Assembly: GCF_022682495.2 (NCBI RefSeq)
Contig: NC_071389.1
Location: 62,084,239 to 62,148,238 of the forward strand
Source: Desmodus rotundus
Taxonomy: Eukaryota > Chordata > Mammalia > Chiroptera > Phyllostomidae
DNA length: 64,000 nucleotides
Direction of reading: 5' to 3'
The translations under genes were made by a program, and so were the position numbers. This document shows positions 1-12,800 of this stretch, piece by piece. The stretch's first letter is position 1. The number at the start of each line of letters is the position of its first letter. Under the pieces are notes generated by a model. That model was not told the origin of the DNA. It ran no database searches and saw nothing but the letters and a program-made list of their open reading frames with translations.

Positions 1-149
1 AAAGAGCTTGTCCCTTGAGCAGATACTACTTTTTTCTGAAGGAACTTTAAAGTATACTGGGGAGCTATTATAATATTTCTTTCTTTTTCTGTTTTTACAA
101 TATTGAGAACTAAACCCCCAACTGGTTAAATAATATAGTCACTGTTTTC

Positions 150-316
150 GTATATCAAGTCTTACTGGAACACAGTCATACCCATTCATTTATGATTGTC
201 TAGAGCTGCTTATGTGCCATACATAATACAATGGCAGAGTTGACAATTGGGACTGCATGACCCACAAAGCCCAAAATAATTACTCTGGCCATTTACAGAA
301 AAAGTTGTCCAAACCA
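150..316 (+). repeat. hAT-type MER DNA transposon remnant
   Basis: Contains 'actggaacacag', 'acccattcat', 'attgtctagagctgctta' and 'ggccatttacagaaaaag', the pattern of a common mammalian non-autonomous hAT element. A second copy of the same family is at 33340-33550. The family name is not certain. Confidence 0.6.
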
Positions 317-1389
317 TGCTTCAGAATATTAAAGTGGTATCAACACCTAGCACAGAGCAGGCACACTTTCATTTAAGTGAATCAGAGCACTACCTGAATT
401 CATACTATGGGGAAGTCACTAACACAGCACTGCAGGAAATATTATAAAAAGATGAAGATACCTAAGGCAGTCACTGTCTTCAAAAAGGAGTTTATCATCA
501 TATGGAACAGATTTTATTGGGATAAAATGTAAGATATAAGATTGCAGTACAAAACATATTTCGATGCTCGAAGGGTAAAAAATTACACCCAGCTGGGGAA
601 AAGGACAGGCCCCACTGCAGACACGGATGAACAAGAGACTGCTCAGAAGAATGAAGAGGAGGGGACCTACGGAAAGCTCACTGCCACGGGGAACCATGAA
701 GGCAAGGTGGTAAGTGAAAAGTGAAAGATGGCTGTAAGGTCTTGTGCCTCACTTACTAGAAGAATGATGGTGCCAATGACATGGAATGAGAATCAACATT
801 TGTTGACTGTTTACTAGATGCCAGGAACACAATCGGCCCATTTAATCCTCACTTAAAAGAAAACGAAACACACACAGAGAAATGGATGCGGTGTGCTGAG
901 ATTTAGACGTGTGCAGCTTAAGGTTTGATGAGATGTGTACGTGAAGATAGCTGCAAACCAGGATTTGGAGCTTGGGAGAAAGGTTGAAAATACGTATGTA
1001 TCTAGATTTAGCAAGTCATTTGTACAGAAATGACAGTTGCCAATATCATTAAAAAATGAGCTCCTGAAACTTCATATTCTTTTAATATTCCATTTATGTC
1101 AAAATAAATGTAAAACTAACATGATTGGGTACCTGCTCCCTTGTGGTTAGTGGTGAGTGGTCTGTTTGAAGAACTGTGTAGCTAATATTGAACTTGAGTA
1201 TGTCTCAAAAATGTAAGAAATTATTTGGCTAAAAGAAAAAATACATAATATAGTCAACTGCCAGCCATACGGAACTTTTTGTTTTAAACATTTCCTCCTT
1301 TTACTAAGGAAGTAATCTCTAAGATTAAAACAATAAAAACTCTTATATTCAGAGTCAATTCAACAGGATGTTCACATGAATGTTGCACT

Positions 1390-1560
1390 TCATAATACCT
1401 GAGTAATACATATTTACTGAGAGTGACTTGCTACGTGCCAAGCACTGTGCTAAGTAGCTGATAGGCGTCTCAAAGTTATCTTCACAACAATACAATAGCA
1501 TTTCTCTCTTGCTCCCCACTGTCAGATAGGAAGACAGAGGCTTAGTAATTTTCCAAGGTC
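1390..1560 (-). repeat. MIR SINE remnant
   Basis: 'ctacgtgccaagcactgtgctaag' followed by a Cs-rich block and 'ggaagacagaggcttagtaa' matches the complement of the MIR 3' half, well diverged. It lies in ZNHIT6 intron 8. The rest of 317-2460 has no feature I recognise. Confidence 0.5.
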
Positions 1561-2469
1561 TGTATCAAATTTAGAGAATAATCTATACTTTACAGAGAAT
1601 CTACTTTGATGTAGGTTTTTGAATAAAAGCAAGAAGGTTATTTTGAGCACTGCATAATTTGGGTTAGTTTTGAGAAGCGGTGATTCAATAAATTTAGTGC
1701 TTGTCGTGGTGAAACTTTTGGGGTCTACCAAATCTATTCTGGAATTTTTAAAAATAAGATCTACTTCTCCATAGATTATATATTCTGAAAAAATTATATT
1801 ACCATTTCTTACTGGAATGATATCATTTCACTCTGAGGAAATCCTAATAATAAAGTATTAGTATGAAAAGGCCATTTTTTGGAAAAATGTTTCTGAAAAT
1901 GATGCCACTTGTACTTGAAACTCAACATGCCCTAAACCTGTCCAGAAAACAGGTCCATCTGTCAGAAAGCAGGTCCATGCCAGAAATTTCAGTCACCTTG
2001 GCTTCAGGTCTGTTTTTCCTGCAGCAGAACTGTAGCCTATTCATTCTTGTATAAACTCCAATTTTTATTTATATACATGGAAAGTTAAATGTGCTTAATT
2101 AATGGCTTGAGTAAATTTGAAAAAAAAAAATCATCCCACAAAAGCTTAAACCACATCCTTATCAAAACGAGGATTTTATATAAATATCAAAGCAGGAAAG
2201 TAAACATTGAGTAGAAATGTATCTGAACTTCTTTATGGAAATAAATGATTCCATTAATAAGTCAAAATACAACAGAGACCTAAAATTTAATAGATTTGAA
2301 AAATTACAGTTGCATGGACAGTAGCAAACCTGGGAGTATTATGAATGCATAGGTCAGTAATAACTTAGCGAGCAGCAGGGCGGGCCTGGCATTACCAATA
2401 CAGGCTTTTCTGGTTCAAAACCATTCATTTACACTCTGAGATTAGAAAGCTGGTAAGAAATGACGTGAC

Positions 2470-2645
2470 AAGAGGGCAAGTGTGGCCTGGCTAACACAAG
2501 CACCTTATATGAATTCTCCTCCACCGGGAATGTAAGCGCCACAGAAGTAAGAATGGTTTTCCTTACTGACTGACATCACCCCAATGTCTAGAACAATACC
2601 TGCACCATAGTGGATACTCACTAAGTGTTTGCTGAATGAATGCAT
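2470..2645 (+). repeat. L2 LINE 3' end remnant
   Basis: 'cccaatgtctagaacaatac' then 'agtggatactcactaagtgt' and 'ttgctgaatgaatg' follow the L2 3' terminal pattern. Old and diverged. Confidence 0.55.
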
Positions 2646-2750
2646 GATTTTACTTAAGAAGCCATATTAGCTTTTGTAAGAAGATGCAAATTCAAACCTT
2701 GTGCATTCTGGAAAGAAAACTCCCAAACAGATCAACAGCAAATTTCTTAG

Positions 2751-2966
2751 GGTTACACATGTGTTTATGATCGCCTAAATCTACCAATGAAAGTTGTGCA
2801 TGGAAAAGCCAAATCCTGGAAAACATTTACGATTGCTCTAGCTGATCAGGTGTATCATGAGACAGTTGTTATAAATCCTCAAAAAATGGAAAAACCAACC
2901 AGTGAAATTGGAAACATCAAGTATTTAGTAAAAAGATTTCACTCTGAAATTACTGGAACACTCTAA
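2751..2966 (+). other. Unassigned 71-codon open frame with acceptor-like edge
   Basis: The frame is open from just after 'aaatttcttag' (2740-2750) to TAA at 2964-2966 and encodes 71 residues starting GYTCVYDRLN and ending HSEITGTL. An internal Met is at residue 13. I do not recognise the protein. It runs antisense to ZNHIT6 inside intron 8. It could be a fossil exon, a processed fragment, or chance in AT-rich DNA. No donor or second exon was found. Confidence 0.25.
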
Positions 2967-4172
2967 ATCGTTCATTTAAAATCAAACCACCACAAGGAAA
3001 CTACTTGTTTTTGCCTTCTAAGCACTTTTCAGGAAATAATATAATCTTCCTATTTACATGCTTATGTTAAATTAGAAACCTCATATTTTATAACCTATAA
3101 TAATCTTACTTAGATGTTCTCTGAATGTACTTTCCTTGTAACTATAATTAAGTACACAATCAAATATAAATGCTCATCCTAGCCTACCTACGAATGTATT
3201 ATTTGGAGAACATTATGGTTTTAAAATATTTAATTAAAAAATAAAATAAAAATCTATTTCTAAATGTACCCCCATAACATCTAATTTTATTATTTGTGAT
3301 TAGAAAATGTAATACAGGGAAGTTTTGTAGAAACTAGGATAACTGTATCTTGAGGCTGACTTACCTGGAAATGTAAGGATCTACCTTGCCTCAGAGCAGG
3401 TCCACCTCAGGATAAAAGCTACCCCAGTAAGAGTTTCTGACATTATTGTTGCCTTAAAGTGATGCCATCACTACTCAAAATTAAATAAGGTGGTAATTTT
3501 TAAATCAAAATTCCTGGACCTAGGTTGTAACCATTTGCTTCCTCTTCTTTGGTGGTATTTGCATATGTTAGATTGAGTTCATGTAAACACCTATTCATAG
3601 GGAAATCTGAAGGAAAGGCTTCTACATAGATAAGGTAAAGTCAAAGTACTTCTCATGTTAGTCTGGCTCAGGTTTACTATCAACACAGCCTATTCTAGGT
3701 ATTCCTTAAAGTTAGTTAGTACCATTCATCTTCTACTTTATTAACCTATCATTTCCCCCACTTTGGAGATAAAGATAAACCCAAGGCCCAACTTTGGTCC
3801 TGAGGGTCCTAAAGAAGGAAGGTTGTAAAATAAGAGAAAGTAAAGGACCTAACGAAAAGTAAGCCTGAAGTTGAATCATCTGACCTCTCAGTGCATTTCT
3901 TTAGCTTTTTTCTTGGTTCAGGTTTACCCTCTTTGACTCTGTTAAAATAAACCATATGATCTACTGGCACTTTCCTGTGTCTGGCTTTCACATATCCTGA
4001 CTTGTGCAACTGCAAGAAATGGTTTTCCCAACCACTAGACCCGGGTCACTTCATACATTTCTGCCACACTCCTAGAAAACCCTGTTCTGCTAGGACAAGT
4101 TGAGTTCTCTATCCCCTTTGCCTCTTCATGAATTTATAGTATGTATTTCCAGGTTAAAAATGAATGCTATTT
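2967..4172. other. Intronic stretch with nothing recognised
   Basis: AT-rich ZNHIT6 intron 8 sequence. I see no exon, RNA gene or repeat that I can name here. Confidence 0.5.
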
Positions 4173-4384
4173 CCCTGGATGGTGTGGCTCGGTAGACTCA
4201 GTGACAGCCTGCGCCCCGAGAGGTCACAGGTTCAATTCTCAGTCAGGGCACATGCCTGGGATGTGGGCCAGGCCCCAGTAAGGGGGTGTGTAGGAGGCAA
4301 CTGATCAATGTAGCTCTTGCACATCAATGTTTCTCTCCTCTTTCTCCTTCCTTTTCCCTCTCTCTAAAAAAAAATAAATAAAAT
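4173..4384 (+). mobile_element. Bat VES-type tRNA-derived SINE
   Basis: Head 'ccctggatggtgtggctcgg', B-box-like 'ggttcaattctc', middle 'cagtcagggcacatgcctgg', pyrimidine-rich end and an A/AATA tail. Flanked by 12-base target-site duplications aaatgaatgcta (4158-4169) and aaatggatgcta (4385-4396), one mismatch. The insertion is in ZNHIT6 intron 8. Confidence 0.93.
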
Positions 4385-5929
4385 AAATGGATGCTACCTG
4401 GGCCTAAGCAGTCTGTCCTATACCATAAACTTTAAAATACCCAGTATCCTACATTTACCCTTTATCACACACAATTTCGGTTTCCTTGAATTTTGGAAGA
4501 GAACATTTTGCCAAAGATTCAAGTTTAACTGGTTTAGTAAGCTGACATATTTCTTCATTGGCCACAGTCCAATTTCCTTTGATTTACTATGGAAATATAA
4601 CAAACCTTCCCTTTCAGGTTAATGAAGGAAATAAAAATAGAAATAAAACAAAACTACAATGAACAAAACAAACAAAAAACCCTCCAAAAACCTTTTGTTC
4701 TTACCAACTGTACCAAAATGATATAGGTTACTTTCCTTAACTTTGGTAAAGAAGTTTAATTATCTGGCTGATTGGTGAATGTGATCAAGTTGATGCCAAA
4801 AATGGATATGTGTATTTAATTCTATAAAAGCAATCTGGTGTTTCAAATACATACATATTAACTTAAAAAAATAAAATAAATAATCCCACTCATATAGCTA
4901 TTAAAACAGTAGCCTGTGGCAATTATTTGTAATTATTCGGGGTCAGATAAGTGCACACAAAGGAAATGATGAGGCAATTGGTTTTACTCTCCTACTGCAT
5001 TTAAGAATAAGGACTTCCTGAACTGAGATGATAGCACTTATACTGTCTCCCTTCCATTGCTTCTGGAGCCATTTGTATATTGTCCCCATACCAGCAGCCT
5101 CTGACAAGGAGTTGGCAAATACTCAGAATGGTTGGACATGTTGCCAGGTTGTCAGAAGACTGGGAAAACATGTTAGTTCTATGGCCTAGGGAAGTGGAGA
5201 TGAGACAACTATCCAAAAGCAATTTCACTTTTCATAAAAATCTTCAGACAACGTTCTCTTAGCAGGCTTATGAGACTGAAGCCATATATACTCATCAATT
5301 ATGCACCACAGTGTGAAAAATGAATAACATTTACAGGATCTAACTAGATAAAATATGGCACAAAGTAAGAAAGGAACTAAATTTGGAAGAGGAAATGTAG
5401 ATAATAAAAAAAGAAAAACATTAATGATTGGCCAAAGGTAAATTCTAAGGGAGCAATGCAAATTATTTTGTTTAAACATGAGTTATATTGAATTCACTTT
5501 AAGATTTTGTTAAACGTAAGTGATTACCAATTTCAGAAATAATTGATTTTGGTTAACATGGATGTAACTCTGAATAACTATCTTTGCAGAAACCACAGAA
5601 TTTTCTATCCTTCTCTTATTTGGAACCCCCAATCTTGTAGGGGAAGAAGTGAAGTTAAGCAATGAATTGCAAGTAAATATATTGAACTAATGAGTCTAAG
5701 GAAAGGACTATGTGATAGAAAATTTGAATTTTTCATCAACAAACCATGAACAATGATATAAAGCTAGGAGTACTTGAGATATGTTGGTAAGAGAAGTAGT
5801 CAAGATTTTGTTTAGATCCATTCTTACTTATAAAATCTTATAATCTCATGTGTAGACCTTTTGTAAGAATCTATTTATCTACAGTAGTAGTTACAAAAGC
5901 ATGCACTTACCATGTGCAAAATGAGTTAA

Positions 5930-6100
5930 CTTAATCTCTCATGGCAATATTATCACCCCCAGGTTAGACATGAGAAAACTAAGGCAAGTGAAGTTACATA
6001 ATTTACTTAACATAACTGGTAGCAGACAGAGCTGGGATTCAAATGCAGCTCTGCTTTCACAGCTTGGACTCTCAACCCTCTAAGCCATACCAGCAGACTG
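5930..6100 (-). repeat. MIR SINE remnant
   Basis: 'gagaaaactaaggcaagtga' then 'gcagacagagctgggattca' and 'ctctaagccatac' is the complement of a MIR core and 5' region. The rest of 4400-6771 has nothing else I recognise. Confidence 0.65.
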
Positions 6101-6771
6101 AACTGCAGACAAGACCAACCAGATCTAGTTTGACCTGGATATTGTAGTTTTGTTAATTAAACAATAGGAATGGGAAAAGCATTAGAAGCCTTAAAAGATC
6201 AGTATTTTGCAACTCAGTATGCGGACACATAACTGGCACTTCAGCAGACTCTGCAGGGACTCTGAAAGGTCATGCAGTGTAGTCTACTTCATTCCATTTA
6301 AGAAGGACACAGACAGAGCCCAGTGACGCTGAGGCCTTGATCAAATCCTCCAGTTTGTGAGAAACTGGCTCCCTTCACACCTGTATGTAGTGTTTTTTCC
6401 ACTGCAATATATGCAATGATCAGTTGGTCACAAGAATTTTTGTATTTCCAGAAACAATTTGAACACTGGAACTCGAACAAGTGGAACTCTGTTGCAGAGA
6501 ATATTTATTGAAATAAGTTAAAATGCAACGTAGAAATCTTTCAGTTGCACATGATGTTATTTTAAAATATTCCAACCAGGGTGATTTTTCAACTGAATTC
6601 ATCTTATAATGGTGATTATTTAAAAATTTTAATTTGAAAGTCATTTTTTAAGGCCTAGGCTTTATTTATAGCCAGATAATTTGTATAACTAGCTACTTAA
6701 GCTAATCAAGTTACTTAATTATATTGCAGAATTATAAAATATTTAAAGAAATAGGGTGGGAGCAATTTTAC

Positions 6772-6849
6772 CTTACTAAATTTTGTTGCATATTTTCGAC
6801 CTTCATTAAAATTTGGACCCCAGTCTGAGAGCGAATGTAGGCTTTCAAC
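6772..6849 (-). CDS. ZNHIT6: ZNHIT6 coding exon 8
   Basis: A 78-base exon with acceptor TTTATTTCAG and donor AAG|GTAAAA. It encodes [20 protein letters not shown] then QQNLV, with split Arg codons on both sides. I could not find the next coding segment (expected to begin YYELDP) anywhere from 1 to 6771, so the remaining exon or exons lie outside the window. Confidence 0.95.
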
Positions 6850-9800
6850 CTGAAATAAAAATGTCACATTGAAAAAGCAAAATTGATTTTTAATATATGT
6901 CAAAATAGCATCCATGGAAGATCAATTATGAATAAAAATTTATGAGTTAAAAATTATCTATACAAGCACAGAAAAGGGCTTAAAGATATACCCTAACCAA
7001 GGATCTGAATTTTAAAAAATTACCTCTCTTCTCTCTGTATAATTAAGTAACTTAAAAAAATAATTATTTCAGTAAATTAATCTTGCTATTTCATTTTAAA
7101 ATGTATTCTACTTAGTGGCAGGTATTTTGTTTTATTGCCAAATAATGACCGATGGTAACAACAGAATTATCAGTAATCGGAATGACACTCAATTATTATA
7201 CTCATCCCGAGACACTATTTGATCTGCGACATGGATCTCATTTAGTCTGGACACTACCTTTTATCAAAAGCAGATGATAAGACTTAACTAAAACTAAATC
7301 AGACATTTTAGAACCCATGCAGTATAAATTTTAAACACCAGGTTACTGTGGAGCCAAACCAAGCCTTCATATCCCAAGCAGGTACCATGTGCTAAGAAGA
7401 AAGTCAACTGGGTTCCTGCCCAGAAACACTAATGATCTGTACTCTAATAACTGTTCCTTTTTGAAGCACTGCCTACTGCGTGCTAGGCCCTGTACTAGGA
7501 ACTTTATATATGCTATTTTTTAAAGCTTCCTAACAACTGTATCTAGTAGTTTATTATCTATCTCATTTTATTAATGGAAAAAACTAAGGCCCAGAAGTTA
7601 AGTAACTTGCTCCTGATCACATAGCTCATAAGGAAAAGAGCTAGCTACTCTAACCTAGACATTCATTACTGACTCTTTCCACTGGGCTGTTAATTATTTT
7701 TGTCCATGCTGTGTTTCTGGACAGGAGACAGAGTATATCTTACTTAATTTTATGAAGACCTGGCTGAAACAGGATTTCCTGTCTGTAACAGTCACTTGGA
7801 AACTCCTAATTTTCAGTTTTTGGTTCGACTTGAAAGGCATTTTAGTTTCAGGGTTAAGAGTGTAGACGCTGACTCCAGACTGCTGGGGTTTGCATCCCAG
7901 CTTCCCTGCCTATTAGCTACATGAAGTCACTTAACCTCTTTATGGCTCAGTATGCCCTTCTGTGAAATGGGTGTAATACCAGTAATCTACTTGAATGGGG
8001 TAATGTGAGGATTAAATGAATTAATACATTTACTATTACCTGCTTCAAAGAGTATCTGGGACACAGTAGACTAAGTAGGAACAACTATTACTATCCAAAC
8101 ACATTATCTCTGACTGACAAAGCCTTGAGTAAAACCCAAGGAAATGGGACAGAAAGTAAATGGCATTGACACATCACATTCTAATAGTCATAACTTGCCA
8201 TAATAAATATGCACATAACAAATACCTCCACATTTTAAATAATTTCATAAAGTGACAAGATTTTAAAAACATACCTTTGACGAATTATAGGATCAGACTT
8301 TTCTGGGTCAATGTACGGTCTTAAAATTTCATTAATAGTTTTATCATCTGGTACTCTTCCCAACAAAGAAAAAAACAAAACCAAAACTTACTATAATTTT
8401 CTACTGAAGGTGTTAACTTAGAATCACTAAAATCTTGTGGTTTTTTGTTTAAGTAACTGAACACAGACCTTTTATTTTAATCTTGGCAAAATATAATGGC
8501 TTGTTAAGCAAAAATTACTTAGAAAAATAGCTCAAAAAGACTTCTTGGACCCACTTAACAAAGTCTTAAAAATATTATTTTGAGAAGCTCCCTATAAATT
8601 AATTATAAAATAATGAAGCCTCTTTTAACACACACCTGTGCTCAAAGATGAGAAGAAAGAAGTCAGGATGAAATACATTTGAAAGTTGCAAAAATAAAAA
8701 ATCTGAAAAAAAGGTTTCAGATGATACTGATTTCAGTGCATGTGCAAGTTTATTCATTCTAAATCATAAGGCCAGGTTAAAAACTTGATACCACTTTCCC
8801 TGGAAACAAGGTATTTTAGGTTTCCCAACTTTCCTATATATATGCACATTGTTTTAAACTATAAAGCTGTAGAAACAAAATTAAAACACTGTTTTGAATT
8901 AGTAACTTTCCCCAAACATTTATACATATTCATATGTACTAATGTGTTACAGAGCCCTATCTGTAAAATTTAAGTCCTTTCCCCATCTCTAGTCTGGTGT
9001 GCACCTTTAAATAAGAAAGTATTCCACTCACATCTATATGACAATGACAAAGAGAGGATTTATGCATCATGTAGATATATGTTAAATATATTACTTAAAA
9101 AGCCACTTCAAAATTTTCATAACCCAATGAATCAAATAGTATACAACCATTAAAACTTTTAAATGATACCTGGAAATGTTCAGAATAATGGAAAAAGCAT
9201 AAAAAACTTTATACAAATTAATTCCAATTATGAGTACACATATGTACATATTCAAAATAATGTATTTTCTGTGGGACACACATTAATAGTAGTAATCTCT
9301 TTGCATAGTAGCATTTTGGGTCATTTTCCACTTCCTACATACACACCCAGCTTAAGAAATAGAGAGTTTTCAGCTTTCTTCATTCTCCCTGCATCTCTCT
9401 CCTTAATGTGTGCTCCCTGTGCTAAAGTAAACATCACTTGCCTTAAAGTTCTACCAGGTCTCTGGGTATTCCCTAAAACCACATTTTTTTTCCATATTAC
9501 AGAGAGTTATAATACACGCATTCTTCTTTAACATGCTTTTTTTCCTCAACATTATTTCTAAGATTCATCCATATTGATATGGTAGTTGTATGTCATTCAT
9601 TTTCAGTGGTGTTTAGCATTTCATTATATCACTACAACACAACTTAGTTAGCCCTTCTACTAATAATATATAGTTACTGACATCACATTTAAGTTAATGA
9701 CTTATTTTAAACACAGAGACATAATAAAAACAAGGTCTTAATAGACAGTGGCAATACTATACCTTTTTTCTATGTACACGGCTTGACTCTGAGGAAACTG

Positions 9801-12800
9801 AAGCTTCACATGCCAGCAAAACTGTTGCTTTCTAAGAGAAAATAATCATGAGGATCAAGGTAGAAAATAAAAGTATGAACACAAATCAAACTTCCTAAAT
9901 ATTTGTTTTCATATAAAAATTCTAAAAGAATTCTTAGATTTAACATATATTTTCTACTTGGAGCTATAATCTCCTTTCTAGAATTTTAGAGGCCATGTTT
10001 TTCAAACAATATCCTTGCATGAATTTTTAAAGAGAAAAAAAATTAATGAAGCCATTCTGAATTCCAAAGATTTGACATTCCTGAATTAGAAGGCAATTTC
10101 TCATAGTTCAGGGGTGTTTGAGATCAGTGTGCTACTCCTTGAAGTTTACAAATAAATTTCCTCATGACTAAAAACAATGAGCTGATGGCTTTGCTTGACT
10201 AGTCTGGAAATTAGGTGAATGAAGTATTGTCCGGTTGAGGCCAGCTGGCTGCAGACACACTTATGAGCCATGAGTACGTGCATTCAGTGGCAAAACAGTA
10301 GACAACAAGTTGGTTGCTAAGCAGAATGCACTCCAAGCTAGAGTCCCTTTGCTTTCAAGTCTAAACTTTGATACATACAAGATAGATAATCGTAATTTAT
10401 TAAATGTCTGATTTTAGAAAAAGAACCATATGTCCTATTTAATATGTCTAAATTTGGTGACACCAGACATCATTCTTTTTTAAAAAATACTTAACGCTCA
10501 AACATTTGAGTCCATCACAGAAATTTGAATATCTTCACTACATGATGGGTTTACATATTTTTTTTCCTTAGAAATTTCTAATGACACACTTTCAAGTTAA
10601 TGGCTGGTCCAAGCTATTCCAAGCATGGTCCAAGCATGTCCAAGCTACGGTCAGCATCTTCCATAAATGTGTGCTTGGCAACATGGCCCCCAAATCTAAT
10701 TTTCATTTAATACAATCTGGTAGAGTATCTCCCACCAAACATTTCTATGATTTAGTCAAACTTTAGTTAGAAGACAATGACCATAAAAATCAAGTAAAAA
10801 TCCTTCTATTAGGATAAGTTATCAAAGATCTGCTTATGGAAAGTTTTCTTTAAAAACGAGACAGATTTTGGCACTAGCGAGAGAAGACTATGCGTATGTT
10901 AGTAGTGCCACCCATCATACAAGAAGCAAGCACATTTAATATTATTTCAATAGGACGAAGTTTTATAGCGCCTTTTACTAATTTAAAGGTCAGATGTCTA
11001 AAACCTCAAAAGGCAAAAACCTTTATACAAAATTTTGAATGCAAACACAACAGTTACTGGTTTCAAATAAATAATTCTTCCAAAAGAAAATAGCTCACTA
11101 TGTCTGTTATCTGTGAAACTGGCACAGTACAGTATCACCATCAAGAGGCTAAAAGATATCACATTTCTCTCTTTGTAAGAAATAAACTGATTTTTTAATC
11201 TTAATGCACAACAATTCCTTTCTAAACATATTTGCCTTTCCATGTTAAGTTATAGGGGGAAAATTATTAACTTGTCATCTTATAGATTTGTACATCACAC
11301 TCAATCACCCCAATCACTGCCTTTGTAATTTTAAGAACCATTTACCTTTCTTAACATTTAGTAGACTCTAAATACCTTCAGAAAGTACTCGACATTCCAA
11401 AAACAAGAGAGAGAAGCCCTTGGAAGTCATTTTATTTGCTGTAGTTAACTACTTGTGGTTATAAGGAAGTCATTTGTTACTATTATATTATATATACACA
11501 GCTAAATTATGACTATTATAAAAACCTTTCTTTATTTGGCCTTAGTTCAAACATGAACAAATTTGAAAAGTACATTTACTTTTAAGACATTTGCAATATT
11601 TCAAAAACAAAGAAAAAAGAGATAGTATAAAAAATACTGAATGTACTCATACTCAAATTTAACCAATTTGCATACTGCCATATTTGTTTGAGATATTTTT
11701 CTTCTAAGAAATAAAAGGCTATTGAGAGGGTAATGATCCTTTGTACTGTTCTTCAATCCAATTCCCTTCCTATCATCAGAGGCAACTACTATCATGAGGC
11801 TGGGTGTGTATTCCTGCTATACTCGTATGGTTATATATTATGTATATATCTACATCTATCTATAAACAGTATAGCATTATGTATGATACTAACATTTATT
11901 TCAATGTTTTATTCTAAATATTCTATGCCTTGTTTTCATTCACATTATGCTTTAGAGGTTTATTTACTGTTGCACAGTGTTCCCTTACAAGAAGAATGTC
12001 TAATCTCTAGACATTATGAATGCTTCCAATTTTTTACCACTTGTTCTTACATATTAAATCATAGTTAAGAAAAAAATAAAAGCATATCTCCAGTGACTGG
12101 GCTATCACTTACCTCTACTGGTACATAGAACTGGAAGTCAACTTCAGGGAAAAACTGCCTGTACTTTTTAGACTATAGGAGTGTAAGAGGCATCTAAGAA
12201 GAGTAATTCAGAACCCAGTGGGGGGTGGGGGCAGTATTCAGAGTGAAAGATTTAAGTAAAGAAGTGGTTAAAGAGAGCTGGTTGTGTAAAATATTCCTAG
12301 AATGAGTGAGTTAATTATCTCTAACCTAGTTTCCAATTTTTTTTGGTGTTCTTGAAACTGATGCAGTCCTGAGATGGCCAATCAAATCTCTTCCTAAGTC
12401 TAAAAGAATTGAGTTTATTTCCCACATTTCATAATTACATACTATATGTGATACATGTCCCACTTAAAAAATACACACCAAAATCCCAAAAACATTACTT
12501 GTGAAGGGATCTGTGAGTAATTATATATTTTGCTTATTTTTATGTCTTCTAAAAGAACATACTTTGTAAACGAGAAAAAAAAACTGAAGTTAATGCTTCA
12601 ATGTGTACCTTTACACATACGTAAAATTGCCTCTGTATTTTGGGTTACTTTTTAAAGATAGATTCCAAAAGGTAGAATCATTAGGTTAGAGCAGGGTTTG
12701 ACAACCTCAGCAGTGCTGACATTTTGCACCAGATAATTCCTTACATGGAGGTGGGCAGGACACACCGTCCTGTGCATTACAAGATGTTCAGCAGCATCCC

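Noticed and set aside
1..6771. Search for the remaining ZNHIT6 exons
   Set aside because: I looked for the expected YYELDPYK and IEYPTLHV codons on the minus strand and saw none; the last exons must be outside the window.
9163..9531. 122-codon plus-strand frame
   Set aside because: Intronic between ZNHIT6 exons 7 and 6, low-complexity composition, no recognised domain or splice context.
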